64,000 nucleotides of DNA from Sipunculus nudus (taxonomy: Eukaryota > Annelida > Sipuncula > Golfingiida > Sipunculidae): NCBI GenBank assembly GCA_026874595.1, contig CM049316.1:40873695-40937694 (forward strand), read 5' to 3'. Both the position numbers and the translations under genes were made by a program. The notes beneath the pieces are model-generated. The model saw only the letters and a list, made by a program, of their open reading frames with translations. It was not told the DNA's origin and did not search any database. Positions 57,336 through 64,000 of this stretch are shown here, piece by piece (positions within the stretch are counted from its first letter, which is position 1; every line of letters starts with the position of its first letter).

Positions 57336-57855
57336 CAACTTAAACCGAGGAAAAAAAGATGGCATGTATAAAATCCACCACTGGAACAGGTACCCAGAAA
57401 AGTATATAAAACTACTTTGGTCATTTTTTTTATATTTGGAATATTTGAAATAAAGCATATGATTGGTCGGCAGGGCGCTGAAGGCGTGCCGTAGATATAG
57501 ATCTCCCTTGCTCTGTGACACATATTGTGTTTATGGATCCTGACAGCCACGCATAAACTATTATGAATCAATCTGATCATGAAACTGGTAAAAATATGGA
57601 CTAACAAATCTGAGACATGCGTCAGTTCTATAAAATATTTCACAGAATCCAAACGGAGTGCCTTGAACATATAAAAAGCTCCTGTAGACCGGTACTATAT
57701 TTAGCTCTATTGCCATTGTAAATTTCCAATATTTTGCACACATAACCTGATCAATTCTAGTCACGGAAGGCACTAGATTGAAGCATAGGCCTAATTCAGT
57801 TAAATTAAACCAAAACCATACCTTTGCAAATTATTTAAAATATGCAATAAAATCA
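57336..57855. other. No gene seen
   Basis: A 139-codon minus-strand frame (57251-57670) overlaps the ACGC repeats and shows no recognised domain. Confidence 0.35.

Positions 57856-57914
<59 letters not shown>
57856..57914. repeat. (AT)n microsatellite
   Basis: AT array of about 59 bp. Confidence 0.95.
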
Positions 57915-57917
<3 letters not shown>

Positions 57918-58047
57918 TATATTACCAAATTGATGGTGGTCAAGGTCACTAGAGGCATGCACAAATAATTTTTCTCTCAAGCTTCTATTTCCTGAAATTC
58001 AGTCGACGAGGAGATTAGCTGGCAGAAGTCTACAGGTCTGCGCTTAC

Positions 58048-58075
58048 CTCCAATAGCCCGCAGGAATTTTACCAT
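58048..58075 (-). CDS. Possible first coding exon (9 codons)
   Basis: On the minus strand, ATG at 58075 reads MVKFLRAIG and is followed by the strong donor GAG/GTAAGC (donor at 58046-58047). It lies just downstream of a CArG box and a TATA-like box on the same strand. So short an exon carries little protein information and no downstream exon is identified, so this is a motif-based guess. Confidence 0.2.
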
Positions 58076-58088
58076 ATTCAATCGGACT

Positions 58089-58114
58089 CCATATAAGGAC
58101 CTGCCAATTATAAA
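58089..58114 (-). promoter_or_regulatory. Candidate promoter: CArG box and TATA-like box
   Basis: CCATATAAGG (58089-58098) is a perfect CC(A/T)6GG serum-response-factor site. TTTATAATTGG (minus, 58104-58114) lies just upstream and could be a TATA box, with a start near 58085. The ATG at 58075 follows. Confidence 0.3.
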
Positions 58115-58580
58115 GCCCGATTTATTCGAGTCAGGTGAAATTTCAGTTTTCTTAGGGAAAAACCCTTGACATTTCCGAATATCCGGCCAGGCGGCAAAAA
58201 AGGTACGGTACTATAAACTAACTTTATATACTGCGAAAAGGTGTAATTTCGAAAGTGGTATCAGAATGATTGACTTATCATTTGATATTGGAATGACAAA
58301 ATACATAAATCTACACTTCTATCTTTGCAAGATCTTGACAGAGATGCTTATCTATACGTCTTAAACCTACTACAGGTTGGACCGAGTCGTTGGTTGGCTA
58401 TGAATCTCAGCCGAGACAATCTTGATATAAGCCGGTTTTATAGTGGAAAATGAGAATTCCAAGGTTTATATTGATTGGAACCAGTGCAGACCATTCATTT
58501 TCCAATAATACCAAGTAAAACTTTTGTTTGACGAGCAAGAAATCAGCTGGTTTTTGTAGGGCTGTTTCCAGCAAGCTTTG

Positions 58581-58598
58581 TTCCCAGGGTGCCTTGCG
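58581..58598 (+). promoter_or_regulatory. Staf/ZNF143-like site
   Basis: TTCCCAGGGTGCCTTGCG matches 16 of 18 positions of the consensus I know for Staf/ZNF143 sites, which act in snRNA, tRNA-Sec and many housekeeping promoters. An inverted half-site-like GGAATTCTGGGAA follows at about 58615. It lies about 480 bp upstream of the minus-strand promoter candidate. Confidence 0.4.
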
Positions 58599-58699
58599 GG
58601 AGGGCTGCAGAAAGGAATTCTGGGAAGCAGGCTGATTGTCCCGCTAGCCGCACAGGGCGCGCCAAAGTTAACAATAGATTAACTTAACTAAGGAGACAG

Positions 58700-60179
58700 C
58701 TGTATCTTCCCAAGCCACATAAATAACCCATAAACAGACCACCTACCTCCCAAAACTAATTAGACTGAGGATAAACGGGATAAGAAGTAGTCCAAATAAA
58801 AACAAGCCCAAAAATGGCTTGAATATTTATAGATATAGCATTTATGAATTATCAGTCTGATAATGTAGCATATACCTTGTAAATAAAACTGCTATCAAAA
58901 GCTGCGATAGCATCTCGGTGTATACCATTATTAGTATAATAAATTTTGAGCCATGGCATCCATTACCTTGTAAAATATGAAACTAAAACAAGTTGTGAAT
59001 TTCTTGTTTAATCAATGACCATTTTTGAAAGACTTTCAGGGAAAATGCAAAAGAAAGTGATAACAAAAAACCATTTTAGACAATCTGGAATATAATAAAA
59101 ACGGAAAATTTGCAAAGTATCACTTTTTATCCTTTTATATTTGTATGCTCTCGTACTTGGTACATAAATATCCCCCATAAAATCTTCATTTTTTTATATA
59201 AATTATAAAACGTTGTCTGTTGTTATATGAGAGGTGTGTCTGATTATACTGTTATTACCAAGATGTATATATCATCTATTTCTTTTTGTTAAATTAACTG
59301 AAATATTGGAAAATCTTTTTAATAACATCAGTATCTTTATAAAGTTGGCTTTTATTTTTTACCAAAAGATTTTTTTTAATACACGTAATTCTATTTTGAT
59401 GCATTTCACAATAAAAATATCTTGGTATTCATTCATGTTCTACTTTTGTCATGCGTCTAAACGAATATATTCTCCTAGATAGTAATAATATGATTTCCTA
59501 TTTACTAAACTGTCATCGCATCAAGCTACTGAAGAACTCATATGAACATATTCCCATATTCCCAGATCATATAGGAAGATCATTTCCGTATAATAAAATG
59601 AAATAGTTTATACCAAAATGTAAAATTTTATATAATATTGGCCAAAATTATGGCGAGGTGAGGATTTGAAATATAATGAAGGCTTATAAGAGTAGGATAT
59701 TATGACAAAGGGTACTTCATATATGCAGTCTTTGTCTTCGATATATGTTTTTAACATACATGTATTGGAACATTAAACACCTACACGCTCATCGTTGCAT
59801 GGTCCAATTAAGAGATACAATACAGTATGATAATTATAACTGGTAGAGTTTAGCGTTGAAGCTACATAAAAAAACTCAGTGGATATGCATTAAAGGGGAT
59901 TCATATTTAAAATACTGCATGATTATTGACCAACAAATAGTTGATAATACAAATGGAAATTAGTTGAAAGCTTTATAGAATCAAAGACCATGGAACACAT
60001 TTTTTTACAAATGTTTTGTAACAAAAAATATGTATTTTAGAATTGTGGATGAGATGAAATCATATGGAGTGATGGAGTGATCATGCCCCCATTAACCTTG
60101 AATAATGTTTTGTATGGATGATTTCAAATTAAGAGTGAAGATTTAATAAATCAGATGCTCCTTATATTTGAAATGTGTG
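58700..60179. other. No gene seen
   Basis: AT-rich. An 82-codon plus-strand frame (59234-59482) is Phe/Ile-rich with no family signature. Confidence 0.35.
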
Positions 60180-60181
60180 TA

Positions 60182-60339
60182 CAGTGGAACTTCTCTTAAC
60201 GGGCACCTCTGTACTAAAGGCACCTCCTATTTACGGCCACTTATGGGCAGTCCCTTGAAAGTAGGTCTTTAACCTCCCTACTCAGGACACCTCTCTATTG
60301 TCCATTCCCGTCAGTGTCCGTAATTCGGATATTCTACTG
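60182..60339 (+). mobile_element. Pogo/Tigger-like MITE, different subfamily
   Basis: Starts CAGTGGAACTTCTCTTAACG and ends GGATATTCTACTG, flanked by TA (60180-60181 and 60340-60341). It has internal GGCACCTC and GGACACCTCT motifs. Same class of termini as 51041-51217, but a distinct internal sequence. Confidence 0.75.
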
Positions 60340-60341
60340 TA

Positions 60342-61681
60342 TATTAAGAAAGGAATATAATCAGAACACAATAAAGTCATGTAATGTCAAATTATGTAAG
60401 GAGATTGAAACATATAGAAAAATTGAACATATAACAGCAAAAGAGAAATGTCAGATTACTACACATTTGAAAAAATGGAACAAACTTAAGAAAAATAATA
60501 ATAGACAGTAGCCTTGTAGATTTAGTATCGGAAGGCAAAAGCATGGGAACTATTTGTATTATGTAGGGACCAATAGAATAAATGTGTGGCAGTTGGTCTC
60601 AGTCACTATCACAACAAAAAGTATCGTTTCTGTTAGCCACCAGAGGTCATTACTTCCTTCTGTTTAAGCTTTGCTTTCCAGTTCTCCTTTTTCACAATAT
60701 GTCTTTACATTTACATTCGTTTACAGGTTGCAGTTTTCCAAAAAGGTTATTTAGCGTCTTTGTTTTGTTTTCGCAGTGTGTCTCGTTTTCAGATTGGTCT
60801 CATGATATAGGTCTACTTTTTTTCTTAAGGTTAGGGTTGTCAGACAGAGAGATTGTAGAGAGCAAGGACACACCACGTAGTAAATGAGAGGTACAGGCAA
60901 ACTTTGTACGGACATATTTAAATAATCCTCGGTCTTGCAATAACAGATTCGTTGTGAAGTAAAAATGGTATAATCGATATGGTAATGTTAGTCACATAGT
61001 AAAAAGCAACGATCAGCTGTTTCAGATAATGGGCCGGTTTTTTTTTTTTTTTTTTTGTAAAAAGGCGAGCCAATTTGTTTGAAGAATACGAGGATTATTT
61101 GATTGTAGGTTCACGAAAGGTAATTGTTTCATTGCTATAATGTTTGTGTGATAACAGTCAGCAAGTTATAAAGATTGTTATTATCTTTTTTAAGTAAACA
61201 AAAAATTAATAGAAAGAAAGAAATGTATTAAAATTGGTGAATTGTTGTACAGTTAGAACAACAGTTTAGCCAAATATTGTCTATAATGTAAATATAGATA
61301 AATATCTAATTTAATAATGTATATTTATTTCAGTTCTAAAGCTTCCATTGACCTCAAGAAAAACTATTTTTGTAGTAATTGTTGAAATTTTGTGAAGAAA
61401 GAACAAAAGCTTTGCAAGATATTGTCTGTAATGTATAATAAAGAGTGTCAGACTTTGAAATTGCTAAAATAAATCTAAACAGAAAAGGGATTATATATTT
61501 ACACATTTCACTCCTTTTTTTACAATCTCTCTTTTCTATTATGTTTATCTGCAGAAAGTGAAGTTTCCAACCCCTGTGATTGTTTTGTAACAAGAACCTG
61601 TTAAACAATCCATGCAAGTTATTTGTATACTTTTACTGGTGGCTTGCTATGCTTCGTTTTGGACATTTACCTTGAAATTAC
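60342..61681. other. No gene seen
   Basis: A 101-codon plus-strand frame (60582-60887) has no recognised motif. A poly-T run lies at about 61038-61055. Confidence 0.35.
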
Positions 61682-61818
61682 CCGAGGGACTCTACAAAAC
61701 CTTGAGGTTTCTTGAATCTGGGGTCATTTAAAACATCTCTTACTGCCCAGTTACTGTGACTTGAGCTGGATGGCCAGGCTTGATGTTTGAATGCTGCATT
61801 TTCCACAATAATAAAAAC
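61682..61818 (-). CDS. Possible internal exon, secreted-lectin-like motif
   Basis: On the minus strand, CCGTTTTTCAG precedes 137 nt that stay open for 45 codons and end at CGG/GTAATT. The product includes ENAAFKHQAWPSSSSHSNWA and then RDVLNDPRFKKPQGFVESL. The N-x-A-x4-A-W-x-S-S pattern resembles the opening of fucolectin (F-type lectin) repeats, which are expanded in molluscs, but the following residues do not clearly keep to that fold. The amino-acid usage looks more protein-like than elsewhere in the window. A TAA follows in frame just past the proposed donor, so splicing is required. No neighbouring exon is found. Confidence 0.35.
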
Positions 61819-62398
61819 CTGAAAAACGGCAAATATCAGTCACTGACAATTTTTTACTTCTAAAATATTCTTGTGCTTAAGTACTTTAATTACCTCATGT
61901 GAAATTATGTTTATTATTTTTTAATTCCAACCGGCTCCAGTTCGAACTGAATCTATGCAAAAATAATTGATCTACAAAAGACATGTTATGGAATTAATTA
62001 TCAGGCGCTTCACTCAAAATAGATGCCGTTACCTTAGACAGATTCAGTGACATATGTATGCGCCGACCACCTTTTACTTTAAAATTACAATTAAGTTACT
62101 ACACTTATTGATGCATGCATTTTTCTGTTGTTCAAATAATGCATTATATATAGATGAGGGCCCCTCAAATAACATAGTTAACAACTTGCATTGGATACCA
62201 TACAAAAAATCATAATAGTATCATGATAATAATGCACGAACTAACCATATTTGATATGTTAAGTCGGAGACAATTTTACTGCCACGCAGTTTGGTCAGTT
62301 TTTCCCGAACTCATTGGGTAATGTTGTAAATCATGTAAATCCCATTGTTAATCATTCAACAAATACAACGATAAAGGTCCTGTTCTGTTTTTGTTTTT
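61819..62398. other. No gene seen
   Basis: No recognised feature. Confidence 0.35.
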
Positions 62399-62430
62399 TT
62401 TCTCTCTCTCTCTTTCTCTCTCTCTCTTCT
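62399..62430. repeat. (CT)n microsatellite
   Basis: CT dinucleotide run of about 30 bp, ending in CTTCTCAG. Confidence 0.9.
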
Positions 62431-62511
62431 CAGATTATGAAATCAGGTTTCAAGTCCTGTTCTGGGTTGTAAATTAAAATCTCGACTGAGGTTAAATTAA
62501 AAAAAATAGAT

Positions 62512-63702
62512 GTGTCGGAACGACACGAATGGCCCCGCCTGGGGCAAATTAGAAACATTTGTAAAATTTTGTAAATTTTTTTAAGTTCAGGAGGTGTCAT
62601 ATGGTCAAAAGTAGGTCAACAAGGGCAAAATGCAAACACGATCTGTAACGGGTCATTATCAAGCAACACACCTAAAATCAATTCTGTAGGCATTGTGAAA
62701 AAAAAAGTCCATACATGTGCATTTTTCATAAATATTTCTGTCTTTCATGAAATTTTCTATGTTCAGGATCTGTCAAATGGTCAAAAGTAGGTCACCTGGG
62801 ACAAAACAAGAACTCGATCTGTAACTGGTCATTATCTGCCAACACACCAAAAATCAGGCCCGTATCTGCAGGCATTGCGAAAAAAAGTCTGTACATGTGC
62901 ACTTGTCATGAAAATTTATATTTTTTTATGAAATTATCTATGTTAGGGCATCGTCAAACAGTCAAAAATAGGTCAACTGGGACAAAACGTGAACTCGATC
63001 TGTAACTGGTCATTATCTGCCAAACACTTAAATCAGGCCAATATCTGCTGGCATTGCGAAAAAAAGTCCTTACCTGTGTATTTGTCATGAAAATTTATAT
63101 TTTTCATGAAATTTTCTATGTTCAGGAGCCGTAAAACAGTCAAAAGTAGGTCAACTGGGACGAAACGCGAACTCGATCTGTAACTGGTCATTATCTGCCA
63201 AAACACCTAAATCAGGCCAATATCTGCTGGCATTGCAAAAAAAAAAGTCCGTACCTGTGTATTTGTCATGAAAATTTATATTTTCCATGAAATTTTCTAT
63301 GTTCAGGAGCCGTAAAACAGTCAACAGTAGGTCAACTGGGACGAAACGCGAACTCGATCTGTAACTGGTCATTATCTGCCAAAACACCTAAATCAGGCCA
63401 ATATCTGCAGGCATTGCGAAAAAAAAGTCCTAACCTGTGTATTTGTCATGAAAATTTCTATTTTTCATGAAATTTTCTAAGTTTAGGAGCCGTAAAACGG
63501 TCAAAAGTAGGTCGACCAGGACGAAACGCGAACTCGATCTGTAACTGGTCATTATCTGCCCACACACCAAAAAATCAGGCCAATATCTGCAGGCATTGCG
63601 AAAAAAAGTCCGTACAACTGTTTGATTTCGGAATGACGGAAGGACGGAAGGACGGACATGGGTAAAACTATATGCCCCGGCCACTTTGTAGCGGGGGCTT
63701 AA
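62512..63702 (+). mobile_element. Interspersed repeat with six 180-bp internal tandem units
   Basis: The left end has GTGTCG-GAA-CGACAC and GCCCC-GCCT-GGGGC hairpins. The right end has a GGACGGAAGGACGGAC run and a terminal GCCCC...GGGGGC hairpin (about 63673-63697). Between them GATCTGTAAC recurs at 62640, 62816, 62997, 63175, 63356 and 63536, so the unit is 176-181 bp. Each unit includes GTCAAAAGTAGGTCAACTGG, GGTCATTATCTGCC and GGCATTGCGAAAAAAAGTCC. Non-coding ends around tandem cores are known in bivalve repeats such as the pearl elements. Terminal hairpins would also suit a Helitron-related element. Confidence 0.7.
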
Positions 63703-64000
63703 AAATTTACAAGTGCATATGATTTTGATATTTAAAAGCATTTGTATTTGTATTTGATTACATATATCCGCATTTGCATTTGAAACATTTGCATTCTGAA
63801 CCTGTTTGCATATACCCAGTGCTTCCCCTGTGTCACGTGGGGTTTTTCTATCGTGAACTGTTAAAACAAAACGAGCTGTGTCAGTTAAAGGTTGATAAAT
63901 GAGAGTAGAAAGTATTCAGAGACGGCATACCTGCACCAACATCCTGAATTACTACTAGGATTCTGGTAAACTTTCGTGGAAATACATAAAAGCAAACCAA
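63703..64000. other. No gene seen
   Basis: A GCATTTG/ATTTGTATTTG stretch near 63730-63800, otherwise featureless. Confidence 0.35.

Noticed and set aside
57251-57670. 139-codon minus-strand frame
   Set aside because: It overlaps the ACGC repeat arm, has no recognisable domain, and is of a length that can occur by chance in 64 kb.
62399-62436. Strong polypyrimidine tract plus CAG as a splice acceptor
   Set aside because: The tract is a CT microsatellite and the following frame closes after 12 codons.
62640-63600. Minus-strand frames of 78 and 103 codons with similar peptides
   Set aside because: They are translations of the 180-bp tandem unit, whose length is a multiple of three, and no start, splice or domain evidence supports them.

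Overview
This window looks like intergenic or intronic DNA from an AT-rich metazoan genome, most likely a marine lophotrochozoan such as a mollusc. The organism call is an inference. It rests on long (AT)n arrays, the lack of any bacterial gene layout, eukaryotic retroelements with TATA boxes and AATAAA signals, tRNA-derived SINE-like repeats, and interspersed repeats of a style I know from mollusc genomes. There is no complete host protein-coding gene. Nearly everything recognisable is a transposable element, its remains, or tandem DNA.

Layout. 0-8 kb holds a pogo-like MITE (423-601) and a CR1/L2-like LINE on the minus strand. The LINE is split by a 3.2-kb insertion whose edges can be placed to the base (3581-6790). 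The insertion carries the wreck of a repeat-borne metazoan protein family that is itself interrupted by a hairpin-ended repeat. 8-27 kb holds SINE-like copies, copies of an interspersed family that begins near CCTCCGCC, microsatellites and three minisatellites (periods of about 54, 40 and 20 bp), with long stretches where I see nothing. 27.7-28.9 kb holds a pol fragment in which integrase lies directly upstream of reverse transcriptase, joined to a proline-tRNA-like primer site and a tRNA-like repeat. 30.5-31.9 kb is a tandem triplication of a 516-521 bp unit with a MITE in each copy.

The centrepiece is a defective LTR retrotransposon at 33437-38967. It has 5' LTR, tRNA-Pro-type primer site, coiled-coil Gag, zinc knuckle, acidic spacer, degraded protease, DDE integrase, RNase H, polypurine tract and 3' LTR. 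RNase H lies after integrase. Together with the 27.8-kb fragment this gives the unusual Gmr1-like order (integrase before reverse transcriptase) within the Ty3/gypsy superfamily. An extra LTR piece (38968-39324) follows, and a related solo LTR with a 4-bp target duplication lies at 52350-53195.

39-64 kb holds a GC-only palindrome cluster (40508-40561), a second SINE copy whose body matches the first but whose head differs, a 33-bp satellite built from three 11-bp modules, a near-perfect inverted-repeat MITE (49787-49959), several TIR elements including a hAT-type one with a clear 8-bp target duplication (55915-57226), and a repeat with six 180-bp units at the right edge.

Weak hints of host genes are a possible TATA promoter and first exon at about 43.3-43.5 kb (+), a possible CArG/TATA promoter with a short first exon at about 58.05-58.12 kb (-) with a Staf/ZNF143-like site about 480 bp upstream, and a possible internal exon at 61682-61818 (-). 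These are inferences from motifs and need transcript evidence.
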